Below, in pieces: positions 45,407 to 56,500 of a stretch of DNA of 64,000 nucleotides. Positions within the stretch are counted from its first letter, which is position 1. The number at the start of each line of letters is the position of its first letter. The position numbers were made by a program, and so were the translations under genes. The stretch covers positions 28,682,037 to 28,746,036 of the forward strand of contig BSYO01000004.1 of assembly GCA_033239525.1 (NCBI GenBank). Direction: 5' to 3'. Below the pieces are notes generated by a model. It saw only the letters and a list, made by a program, of their open reading frames with translations, did no database searches and was not told where the DNA came from. The DNA comes from Nepenthes gracilis. Lineage: Eukaryota > Streptophyta > Magnoliopsida > Caryophyllales > Nepenthaceae.

Positions 45407-46581
45407 TCACTCAGAATCGCCGGGAGGTGGAGTGCCATAATGTCGCCGCCAGCGTTGATACGCAGCCTCCTTAGTGTCCAATCGATCATCCAAACGATCA
45501 AAACGAGCAAGTATTTGGAACTGAAATTGAGATTGCGACGCAAGAATCCGCTCTTGTGAAGAATATAGACGCTCAAAATGGTCGGTAAGGCGAGAGATCT
45601 GACCCATCAGAGCGGCTGAGGAGGAGGTGGAGTGTCGATACGAAGTAGATGGTCCAGGAGCCGAGGGGTTAGGAAAGGACGAAGCAGAGCCAGAGGGGCC
45701 TTCGTCCGGCTGAGGAGGAGGCATAGCAGGGAGAGGCTCACAAACAGCTTCTCGGGGTCGATAGCAAAGCGACGTGTATGGGACCGACTCTGGGCAAAAG
45801 TGGTGGAGGTGATGGGGCGGCCGAGCGGTAGGCGATAATAGTCCGCAAATGGGTGACCGAGCCCAGCAAAGAGTCGCTGAATGAGGCACCCAAAAGGTAG
45901 ATTTGCCTCTTTTCGGCCGGAGAAATTGGCAATAATATGAGTGATAAAATGGGAGGGTAAGTCAATAGGCTGACCACTCAACAGAGCATACAGAAATAAT
46001 GCCTTCTCCTCGGAAAGGGATGAGAAGTGGGAGACCGGGAACAGGTTCGTGAGTATAATACGGCTCACGACCAGTCGCCGAGAGGAGAGGTACAAAGTCG
46101 GGAATGCTTTGCCATTCCACTCCAGAGGGGCACCATGAAGAAAGGTGGCAATTTCATTAAAAGTAGACCGGGTGCGCACCGAAGAGTAAGGGTAGGGTGG
46201 ATTGGCCACCCAAGGGATATCAAAAATGCGGGCAAGGATATCAGCCGTAATGTGCAGTTGTGCCCCGCGCACGAAAGTAGAAAAAGAATTATAAGTGATC
46301 GCATGAATATTTGAATAAAATTCTTGAATAAGGATGAGCGACGGAGCAATCAAACCTGTGATGACCGACGCCCAACCACGGTCAAGGAAAAGAGACGAGA
46401 TGGAAGGGTCGACTGAGTCAAGGCGGACTTCCCGTTCGAGGGAGAGTTACCTATGAGACATGCGGGTTTGAAAAATATTCTCGGCCTCAGAACTAATAAA
46501 GCGATCAGGAGCTGAGATCCCACTCGGTCGAATGCGTTTGCCACTCGACTTGCGTGACATAGACTTGCGAGGAGCCGACAT
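45407..46581 (-). pseudogene. Extra ORF of E4, putative plant transposon protein
   Basis: ATG 46581 opens MSAPRKSMSRKSSGKRIRP. After one in-frame stop the same frame continues with LIAPSLILIQEFYSNI, TFVRGAQLHITADILARIF and EKALFLYALLSGQPIDLPSHF to about 45750. This is the domain called putative plant transposon protein, common in plant retroelements (F-Y-x-N-x then a V-R-G-x stretch). A frameshift near 45760 moves into another frame with a Pro/Ser-rich linker and a C-terminal heptad segment (ISRLTDHFERLYSSQERILA) ending at TCAG/stop near 45407. It lies between pol and the 3' LTR in the same strand as pol, the place where Sireviruses have an env-like or extra ORF. No transmembrane segment is evident. 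Function unknown. Confidence 0.75.
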
Positions 46582-46604
46582 CTGAAAAGAAAATTGAGCA
46601 CCAC

Positions 46605-47392
46605 AATTTAAATATTAAAGTGTGGAAAATATATATATATATATATATATAAACAAATATATATATATATATATATTTATTGATTTATATATGTTGGAGG
46701 TTTTGGTGGGGGAAGGTCACGTGACAGACACGCTGTGAACAGTGCGTCGTTCACGGTCGACGGCGGCTGGAAGGAGAACAGGGCAGCCGGCGAGACCCAC
46801 GAAACGCAACGCCAGAGGTCCACCGGAGCTACACCGCCGGCACACACGGTTCCGACCGATTGACAGCAGGAGGACGCACCCACACAATGAATCGGAGCGT
46901 CCGGGTGGTGAGGAGAGGAAATCGGCACCGGAAACGCCATGAACGGCGATGGGTAAGGAAGGTCGGGGATTCACGGATCCATGGACAACGAATCAAATCT
47001 ACGCAAGAACCGGTGGATTTGAAGGGAGGTGGAGGCAAAACGAGATCCGTGAAGATAGCCACCCATAAAGGAGGCAAATTTCGTTCCGAAACCACCATAA
47101 ACGGCGGCGGACACCGAAAAATGAAATCGAGAAGGAGGTGTAGGAATTTACCTTGAGAACGCCCAAAATCAAGAAGACGGAGGGTAGATCTGGCCAATCT
47201 GATGAAGTAGGAGAAGGAGAACGGCGGCCGACGCAAGAAGAGAGGAAAGGTAGGACCGACGAAGATGGGTGAGAGTTTGTGTGGAGAGCGCTTGCTGCCT
47301 GCTCGAAGATAAAGGCAGGCAGCGGCCGCTCGAGCCCAAGGCGAGCGAGCGGAGAAATCCGCCTTTTTTTTTTAAATTAGAAAGATGAGGAT
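46605..47392 (-). other. GC-rich leader region between pol and extra ORF (E4)
   Basis: Unlike gag-pol, this stretch is GC-rich and, on the minus strand, pyrimidine-rich (CTCTCCACACAAACTCTCACC, CTTCTCCTACTTC). It contains CAAG|GTAAATTCC near 47155, a plausible splice donor, and ends in (TA)n at 46628-46676 just before the extra ORF. It looks like a promoter and 5' leader belonging to that ORF. No convincing coding frame was found. Confidence 0.4.
46628..46676. repeat. (TA)n microsatellite inside E4
   Basis: Two TA runs separated by AAACAAA, about 45 bases before the ATG of the extra ORF on the minus strand. Confidence 0.95.
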
Positions 47393-50300
47393 TCATTCGT
47401 CAGGCGGTGAGCACACTCCGAGGGCAGTTCTTAAAAACTCAAACCGCACACTGTCTAATGGTTTGGTGAGGATATCGGCCAACTGATGCTCGGTTGGAGT
47501 GTGTGTAAGTAATATAACGCCAGTTTCCACCAGCTCATGTATGAAGTGATGCCGAATATCGATATGTTTGGTGCGGGAATGTTGCACAGGATTTTTAGAA
47601 ATATTTATTGCAGTAGTATTGTCACAATAAATCTGCATAGTATCCTGGACAATACCATAGTCAAGAAGCATATGTTTCATCCATAGGAGTTGGGTGCAAC
47701 AACTGCCCGCGGCAATGTATTCGGCTTCGGCCGTAGACAGTGAAATAGAATTTTATTTCTTACTCAGCCAAGCTACCAGATTGGAGCCGACATAAAAACA
47801 CCCACCGGATGTGCTCTTTCGATCATCAATATTTCCGGCCCAATTGGCATCGGAGTATCCGGTCAAAGTAAAATTTGAGTCGTTTGAGAAAAGAATTCCA
47901 AAAGCAGACGTCCCATTGATATAACGAATAATGCGCTTGACCGCACTTAAGTGGGATTCTTTTGGATTGGATTGATAGCGGGCGCAGACACCGACACTAA
48001 ATGCTATTTCGGGTTTGCTAGCAGTCAAATATAAGAGACTGCCGATCATACTTCTGTAAAGAGAGGGATCGACACTCTTGCCAGCAGGATCACGATCCAA
48101 TTTGGAGGAGGTGCTCATGGGAGACCGAGTATGTTTAGAGTTATCAAGATTGAATCGTTTGACAAGATCCTTGACATATTTGGCTTTGGAAATAAAAGTA
48201 CCGTGAGGAAGTTGTCGAATTTGCAGGCCAAGGAAGTATGTAAGTTCTCCAATCATACTCATTTCGAATTCAGAGGCCATACATTTTGCAAAAGAATGTG
48301 CCCGGGAGTTGACAGTAGCGCCAAAGACTATGTCATCAACATAAACTTGGGTTACCAATATACATTTGTCAGTCATTTGCACAAATAGAGTTTTATCAAC
48401 ACTCCCTCAAATAAAACCATGATCATTTAGGTATGAGGTAAGACGATCGTACCAAGCTCGGGGAGCTTGTTTAAGGCCATAGAGAGCCTTCTTGAGTTTG
48501 TACACATGGTCAGGAAATGTACGGTTCACAAAGCCTTTCGGTTGTTCAACATAGACCTCTTCTTGTATGAACCCATTTAAAAATGTACTTTTGACATCCA
48601 TTTGGTATAATTTAAAACCCATGGTACAAGTAACAGATAGAAGGATACGAATAGACTCCAGACGGGCCACATGGACAAAAGTCTCGTCATAGTCAATACC
48701 TTCTACCTGAGTATATCCTTGAGCAATAAGGCGGGCTTTATTTCGAGTGATATTTTCATTTTCATCGGTTTTATTTTTAAGTATCCACTTGGTTCCAATG
48801 ACATTTGTATTGGTAGGTCGGGGAACCATAGTCCAAACATCATTTCTCACAAATTGATTGAGTTCCTCATGCATGGCATTAATCCAGCACTCATCAAGTA
48901 ATGCCTCTTCGACTTTTTTGGGTTTGATGTGAGAGATATAACAGGTATAGGCGAGCTGATTCAGAATGCGGCGACGCAGCCTCATACCTTCATTAACATC
49001 ACCTAACATTAGGTCCTTTGGATGATTGAGCTTAACTCTAGAAGAAGGTTCCTTTGTAGGAATGGCAGTAGGAGTTACTTACTCAATGTCAGGAGAGGAT
49101 ACGTTGGGTAAGGCGTCATCATGATCATCATCTTGATTTGAGCAATCAGTGCTTGTAGGATGGTCATGAGGAGTATCATTCACAACAACGTTTATGGATT
49201 CCATAACAGTTTGAGTGCGCAAATTGTAGACTCGATAGGCTCGACTAGTTAGGGAATATCCCAAGAATATTCCTTCATCACTTTTTGAGTCGAATTTTCC
49301 TAAGTTTTTCCTATCACGTAGAATATAGCATTGACAGCCGAAGATATGGAAATACTTAACATTTGGTTTCTTTCCTTTCCAAAGCTCATAAGGGGTTGTT
49401 TCTGTCCCAAGTCTTAGGTAGACCCGGTTGATTATGTGACAAGCCGTATTCACGGCTTCGCCCCAGAAGTGCATGTCAATATTTTTACATTGCATCATTG
49501 TTCTTGCCATTTCTTGAATGACTCGATTTTTACGCTCAACAATCCCATTTTGTTGAGGGGTGATAGGAGAAGAAAATTCATGATGAATTCCCTCTTCATT
49601 ATAAAATGTTTCAAAATTAGAATTCTCAAATTCCTTGCCATGGTCACTCCGAATTCTAATGATAGAGGTACCTTTTTCATTTGCAATTCTTTTACACAAG
49701 GTTTTTACGTGGTCAAAAGTATCGGATTTTTCTCGAATAAGATCTATCCATGAATACCTGGAGAAATCATCCACAACAACTAAAATGTACTTTTTACCAC
49801 CTAAACTTTCAGTTCTAGACGGCCCCATAAGGTCCATATGAATTAATTCAAGAGGTCGTGAAGTGTTGATGTCACTATGAGATGAGTGACTTGATCGAAT
49901 TTGCTTTCCTAATTGACAAGGACTACACACATGATGTTTTATATTTGACAATTTAGGTAGCCCTTCAACACAACTCTTTTTCAAAATTTTTGATAAGCTT
50001 TTAAAATTTAGGTGGCCAAGGCGTTGGTACCACAATTCAGTTGTGTCAATTTTAGTAGATTTGCATTCAAGAAGATTATTAGGCTCAATACCATACAGAT
50101 TGTCAGGGGTTCTCTTTTCCTCTAAAATAATTGAGCCATTTGTGTCATAGATGGAGCATTTATCTTGAAAAAATCGGACCTCAAAGTTGTCATCACAAAA
50201 TTGACTGATACTCAGAAGGTTAGATTTCAATCCTGATACATACAAAACATCACAGGGCTTCGAGAGTCCAGAGATACCAATCAAACCTCGACCAAGGATA

Positions 50301-51286
50301 GGTGCTCTTGAGCCATCACCAAAGATGACCGTCCCATCAGGATGGTCTAACATTGAAGAGAACATGGCTTTATTTCCACACATGTGTCTAGAGCATCCAC
50401 TATCCAAGTACCACAGAGATTGATTTTGAGCTTTTAAGGCTATGTGAGCAACGTGGCATTGGTTTGTTTCTGAAGAATTTTTCAGCTCACTTTTCTTTAC
50501 CCAAATTTTTCTTTCCGAATGTATTTTATGATTCAACATTTTCACTTGTTCATCCAAGTGCTGAATGTGATCAACGAGTTTATTCATTTTTAGCCCTTGT
50601 CTTTGGTTGTACAGAAGATTCATAGTGTGACACCGAGGACGAATATGACCTACTTTTCCACACGCATGACAGGTAGGCACAAATTTAGGTCTGAAAGAAT
50701 TGTTTATAGACCTTTGATTGAAATTTTTGAAGGTCTTGAAAGTGTTTGAAGATTTGTTCATGACCTTTTGATTATATGAGTTAGGCAAACGAGTTGGGAC
50801 AAAACTTTTCTCCACACATTGAGGCATAGTCTTAATGACTTTGGGAGTGATAGTATTTTTGAGTGGTGGTTTTGTAGCGGGAACAAATACAGTTTTAGGT
50901 TGTGGACCATGTTGGGAGATTTTCTCAACATATCCCAAACCCTTTTTATTTCCAGTCATTTTTTTAATTCCCAACATATGATCAAGTTTTTGGGTTCCAC
51001 TTAATAATTTTTTCAGATCCACTTTAGTGTTCTCAAGCTCCACTTCTAGAGTCTTAATTCTAGTGATTAAAGAGCTGTTTTGACTTTCCAAATCTAGACG
51101 AATATCAGTGGGATCCTTTAATTTTATTGCAACTTCATCCTTTTCTCTTTCCAGGTTGATGAGTTTACTGTTTAAGATTTTATTCACTTTCTTCACTTTC
51201 AAACATTCCTTAAAAAGTTTATCATACGCTTCTTGAAGCCCATCAAAATCCTTTTACAAAGCCACAAAAGATTCTTCATGAGAAAA
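47393..51286 (-). pseudogene. E4 pol: protease, integrase, RT, RNase H with in-frame stops
   Basis: One minus-strand frame runs through the whole region. It has a heptad-rich segment (51150-51000), zinc knuckle CHACGKVGHIRPRC (near 50645), protease YLDSGCSRHMCGNK, and integrase HxLGH...CSPCQLGK with HMDLMGP, IRSDHGKEF and QQNGIVERKNR supplying the D-D-E triad. RT follows with GTKWILKNK, NKARLIAQGYTQVEGIDYDE and catalytic YVDDIVFGA, and RNase H with YSDANWAG, CDNTTAINI and SRTKHIDIRHHF. It is interrupted by TAA 49081-49079, TGA 48409-48407 and TAA 47755-47753, plus two more stops near 51250 and 51284. Each is one C-to-T change from Gln or Arg. All catalytic residues I can check are intact. This is the enzyme set for copying and inserting the element. 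Confidence 0.93.
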
Positions 51287-52414
51287 TCACGTTTTCGAGA
51301 TGCACTTGTGGCTTTTTGTCATAATTCTCTTGATGATAGATGTCATGAATGCCATATAATTTATTTCATCATCCTCGGAGGATTGTTCATTATGATTTGA
51401 GTCATCTTCGTCATCCGTTAGAGGCACATTTAAGGCTTTTCCTTTTTGACGCTTAAAATTTGGACACTCCGTCCGGATATGACCGAAACCGGAGCATTCA
51501 TGACGTTGGATTCCTGGAGATTTCTTGGTTTTAACATCTCTCGTTTCCTTTTTGTCCTTTTTGAATGGATTGTGAGACAGATCAGGTACTTTAGAAGGTC
51601 GTTTGCTGTTCTTATTTTTAAAAAATTTCTCAAAATTTTTAACGAATGAGACAAAAGTCCTCATCACTACATGATTCATCGTCTCGAGTGATAACATTTC
51701 TCTTCCTTTCTATTTTTTTTCCGGGCAATTGATTTGTTTTTCTTGGATTGAGGAAGAGTGTGATCATATGTTTGAAGAGACCCTACCAGTTCTTCTATTC
51801 TCAGTTTATCTAAGTCTTTGCTTTCTTCAATGGCAATAACTTTTGGTCTAAAACATTTAGGCAAAGATCTAAGTACTTTTCGGACAATTCTATTTTCAGG
51901 GATACGTTCACCTAAATTGAAAGTAGAATTCACAATGTCATTCAATTTTGCATAGAATTCATCAAAAGACTCATCATCTTTCATGCGTATTTCTTCAAAC
52001 TTAGTGGTGAGCATTTGTAATTTTAAATTTTTGACTAGTTTCGTACCTTCGTGAGTAATTTCAAGAATGTCCCAGGCTTCTTTAGATTTTTCACACATAG
52101 AAATACGTTTAAATTCTTCTGGGAAAACAGCCATAAATATAGCATGTAACCCCTTACTATTCCGAGAAGTATGCTGGCTGTTGGTTATTCTGAGAGTATG
52201 ACAAATTGCATGCATCAAGTTCCTCTTTAGTCCACAATGACACAGCTTTTGGTTGGTTCTCGACGAAACTTGTGGGTGGCGTCCACCCAATTTAGGTACT
52301 AACCCAAACTCGTTCATCCATTGATTTCAAAAATGCTCTCATCCGTACTTTCCAGTACGTGTAATTGCTCCCATCAAAATAGGGAGGAACGGACAGTGAT
52401 TGACTAGAATGCAT
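51287..52414 (-). pseudogene. E4 gag, frameshifted
   Basis: ATG 52414 opens MHSSQSLSVPPYFDGSNYTY, followed by WKVRMRAFLKSMDERVW, the start of Sirevirus gag. A TAA stop near 52303 and a frameshift around 52170-52250 precede the main frame (52317-51676), which reads EEFKRISMCEKSKEAWDILE, THEGTKLVKNLKLQMLTTKF and SFDEFYAKLNDIVN (UBN2-type gag). Two single-base insertions in short homopolymers (about 51693-51699 and 51653-51656) then shift it into the pol frame. The first zinc knuckle reads RHECSGFGHIRTEC; its first Cys is replaced by Arg (CGT). Gag would package RNA and form the particle. Confidence 0.88.
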
Positions 52415-52441
52415 CTAGATCGGGATCGTGGATCGGGGTGA

Positions 52442-52454
52442 GTCTTTGATACCA
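52442..52454 (-). other. Primer-binding site of E4
   Basis: The minus strand reads TGGTATCAAAGAC two bases inside the 5' LTR, an initiator-tRNA-Met-type site with one difference from TGGTATCAGAGC in the core. Confidence 0.85.
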
Positions 52455-52456
52455 AT

Positions 52457-53545
52457 TGAAAAAGCACGTTTCATGCTAACGTGAACAATCGAGTTTCGAC
52501 CCCGTTAAAAGTATAGCGGAAGCAATAGAAATAAATATCTAATACACGTAAAAGACATTTAGCACTAGATACATACGAGACTAACAATCATGCATAATAC
52601 AATAATGATAAGTAATAGAGATAAAGACACAATTTTTTGGTGACGAAGTGAAAACTCGATACCCACGGTATCGAGAAAAATACTCCGGGCTTCAACGGCC
52701 AGGGAAGCAATGTACTATGAAAATCAACTTACAGACCGGGTGGTAACGACGCGCTAACCTAACCGACTTACTCCTGTCACGTAATCCCTACCAAGGAACT
52801 CCTTGGATTTGCCTGCGGCAACGGAACCGGACACCTTCCGGTCTTCACGTCAATCTTCCCTTGAACCACTTGAATTTCCAATCACGAACAAGTCTCTTTC
52901 TTTACGAACCAAAGTCTCCAACGATGGTAGAAGGCAAAGTTTCAATGGTTAAAGAATGTGGGTGAGAAAACTATTTTGACATGTAGAGCAATATTGTAGT
53001 GTTAGTTTTCTCAAGAGAAGCAACAATAATCTTGAAGCATGAGAGGGTTTTCTTCTCAAAGAGGCACGCACATCGAGTTTTATTCCTAATATCCTAATAT
53101 ATTACAAAAATATTTATGAAATATTTTCAATTCTTAGGGTTCAAAACATAAGTCCAATATTTATAGTGGAGCCAAAACGCATTTGAAAATTGCCGCCCAG
53201 GATTGGCCGTGGCTCGAGGCGGGCGGGCGGCCGTAGGGTTTGTGGGAAACCCTACGGGCGCTGAGCGGCTCGGGGCGGTGGAGCAGCGAGGGCGACCTGA
53301 TGACAATGGGTTGATTCATCGGTTTTTCGGCTCGAGCGGCTAGCGGCGAGAGGCGGCCACCCCTATCGGGATCATGTTTTGCGCTCGAGCGGGATTCGAG
53401 CTCATGGCGGCCAGGGCGGTCTATGGATGGGCTCGAGCGAAACAGGGCGGACCGAACGGATTTTAACCCGACAACCCACAACCCGACATCAATACAATAA
53501 TACATATGGTCACGGAATATGTCAATAAGACAAATGCCTCTAACA
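52457..53545 (-). repeat. 5' LTR of E4
   Basis: Partner of 43886-44916. TATA box TATAAATA at 53165-53158 on the minus strand. About 50 bp of AT-rich sequence near 53080-53135 (TTTTATTCCTAATATCC) are absent from the other LTR. Otherwise differences cluster in the GC-rich 53195-53450. Confidence 0.93.
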
Positions 53546-53550
53546 GAGAG

Positions 53551-56500
53551 GGAATTCAAGAGAAAAATCCTCCATTCCTTCTGAAGCTTTTCTACAAAAA
53601 TGCAGCACGAGTGTGCATTTGGAAGGCACAGAAACCCGACAAGTACCACCTCCACAAACAGCAACTATGACTCATCAGCTCCAAAGTGCTGCTCCAACAC
53701 ACATCTCCAAAGCCATTTTTCTCCAACAGTGCTTTGGTAAATGCAGCAAAGTCCTTACTTACCAAATGGCCTTATTCAACAGTAGAGTAACAACTTCCCA
53801 TTTCACCAAATGAATTTTAAAGGTATTTCCACAGCCACACCAACAGGAACCTTTGCAGAATACCCTGGTTCAACAAAGCCACAAAAACAAAGAGCCGCAG
53901 TATGCTGGAAGGCTTGAAAGAGTACTGTCAAGTTTAAACCTACCGCCTGTAGATACATATAGCTTTTTCGAAGGCAATAATCTGTTGGTTATACAGTTTT
54001 CAAAAAAAAAAAAAAAAGGGGATAAGAACCAACGGTTGGTCCAATTTCGTGTAACTGTTTTTGCCCTACCTCCATGATAACTTTTCATAAGATAATTGAT
54101 GGAATTATCTTACTATAAGTAGGTACTTTTTGGTTTTGTCTCTAAGTCTAATTCTTTTAAAAAGTACACTGTCGCTAAAGGGAATAAAGGTTTGGAAGAT
54201 CAAAAACCATTGGTGGATAAATATGCAAGAAAATCAGAATAGCATGTAATGGCGGGAAGTTTGTCGATCATTTTATATTCTGCATTTGGTCTTTCTATGA
54301 ATGATTAGACTGGTTTATATCTAACATAATTTTCTCTGAAATTTACTCGGCTTCAAGACTCATCATATAGTGAGCATGGACGCCGCATGGAATACAGACA
54401 CAATATTGATATGTTATTTTTTTTAAACGAGGACAAAACATGTTTATGGCATGTCAACTAAAATTCATAATTTATTTATAGATAAGAAAATATAAGTGAT
54501 TAATAACACTAATTTATACTAAATTATCAATAAAGATACATATTTTTTATTTTCTCACACAAATTGCATGTAATATACAAGTGGACCACTTTAAAAGAGT
54601 TGTACTATAATATACCTCACAAGTGATTGACACAGTGTCTAGACAATAAACCACTACAAGGTAACGCTAGGAAACAAAATGCCAGCAAGGGTCACATTCT
54701 AGCACATATGCTATTCCCACAAAAATATAGGCATATGAGCAAGAAGTCAACCGGAGATACAAGGTTCCCTGGTCGACCATTTGGACATAAAGACAATTCG
54801 GCCGATGAAGTTATATAGAAGGAGGGAACCAAGTCGATTCCCACTTAAAAAAAGGGAAACAAGAGGGTCTTTGTCACAAACCCTTAATGGGTGCTTCTTG
54901 GCTGTAATCTCTCCACTTTTTCTCAAGAGGATGACTCTCTGAACAAAAGGGCTATGAAAGTTTGTTAATTCCATCAATGGTAGGAACTAAAAGAAGGAAG
55001 TATTTGGCAGAGAATGAATATGAATCAGCTGTCTTCTTATTAGCACGATAGGATCTACAAGAAATGATGCATTTTGGGTATTAAATTGAAATAGTCATTG
55101 CTTAGAACAATGGTAGGGAATCTTTGCCATAACTAGCAGCCAAAACACTATGACTGAATGATCAAACCAAGTTGACACTATAATTTGACGGGTATAGTTT
55201 TATTCGAAAGGAACACTCCTCACATGGAAACTATAGATCAGATTAGGGCTAAGCATATAGCCTTAAATCTCAAATTTAACCTTCAAGATTTGGAAGCTAG
55301 TATTGGAGTTGGCCAAATCTCATAACATAGGCAGGACTAAAAAGAAATATCAGAACCCATCTGCCCTTGGAGTATAAAATTGGCTAATAAGATGAGGCCC
55401 AAAGAAGCCCGACTCAAACAAAAGTCTAAGCCAAATAAGGAAGATTTGATGACTTGAAAAAATTGAGTAATAACAAATGGATACAGACTAACGGCCAACC
55501 ATCAAAAATTGTCTAACTTGTAATCGACCCTCACACAACTGTCTCTACCTCTAGATAGCTTCTATAGCCACAATCCCACGTCCCCACTTACTAAAGAACA
55601 TTGGAATGAATAAAACGGATGGTAATCATTCCACAACGTCTGTTGAAGGAAAACCACCCACAAAAAAAACTGCCTCCTGAAATTACAATAAAAAGCAACT
55701 CCCACTCCATGAAAATGAGAGAGTTTTCGTAGGATTTTAGGGAAATGGTAATATAAAGGAGACTTCAAAAAGGCAGGGATGGTTTTTACGGAGCCCAATC
55801 CTCCAATTATTATACTCATTGCAATATTTTAAAATAAATTATAATTAATTAAATTAAAATAATTAAAATTGATATCAAAGAAGGAAAAAAATAGGGTCAG
55901 AGTTAATTTTGAACCAGGCCATATCAAGTTAAAAGACGCTTGATCGGCGCCGATGCGTGCCTTTACATATTCTGAGTAGGGAGGTTGTTTCAGACTGTCA
56001 TCTAAATAGTATTCGAGCGTACTTTCCGATGTATTCAAACTCGATGCAAGCCCCAGAGATACTCGAGTGTGCTGAGGTAGAATATTAGCTTGTATGCCAT
56101 TGGGTTTGGCCATGGCACATGATGCACAGCCAACGTGTGCTTGTATGCCAATCTGCTATATATATTGTGTTTGGCTAATTTTTGATTATTTTTTTGTCAA
56201 AATTTAAAAGATGAGAGAGAAGAATAAGATGAGAAGAGAGAGAAAGAGAGAGAAGTTAGAGAAGCTAAATTTAAGTGAAACTAAGCAAGATTTTGTTAAT
56301 TAGGAACTATGATAAGTGCATTATAACCCTTTTTTTCCTTTGTTGTTAATTTCTTTCACTTTTTTAAGTTTTTATTATTTCAAATACTTATACATGATAT
56401 ATTTTTGTAGCTAAGATAATGATACTTCATATGCATAAACTTTGACACCCATTATTTATAATTTTTATGCAAATCATGTCTTTAGTTTATGTACCTTGTG

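Larger units (their letters stand above)
43886..53545 (-). mobile_element. Full-length Sirevirus-type Copia element (E4)
   Basis: LTRs of about 1.03 and 1.09 kb (43886-44916 and 52457-53545) are flanked by GAGAG on both sides (43881-43885 and 53546-53550). Inside, on the minus strand, are a Met-type primer-binding site, gag, protease, integrase, RT, RNase H, an extra ORF and several purine tracts before the 3' LTR. Long gag with heptad repeats, two zinc knuckles, LDSGCSRHM protease and repeated purine tracts fit the SIRE/Sirevirus lineage. Pol remains in one frame with a few stop codons. The element is 9660 bp, the youngest-looking large insertion in the window, but no longer autonomous. Confidence 0.95.

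Noticed and set aside
48131..48388. Plus-strand ORFs within E4 pol
   Set aside because: They are shadows of the minus-strand RT frame, which has all catalytic motifs.
55829..56113. 94-codon minus-strand ORF starting MAKPNG
   Set aside because: Ends in AT-rich low-complexity sequence. No motif or supporting neighbours.
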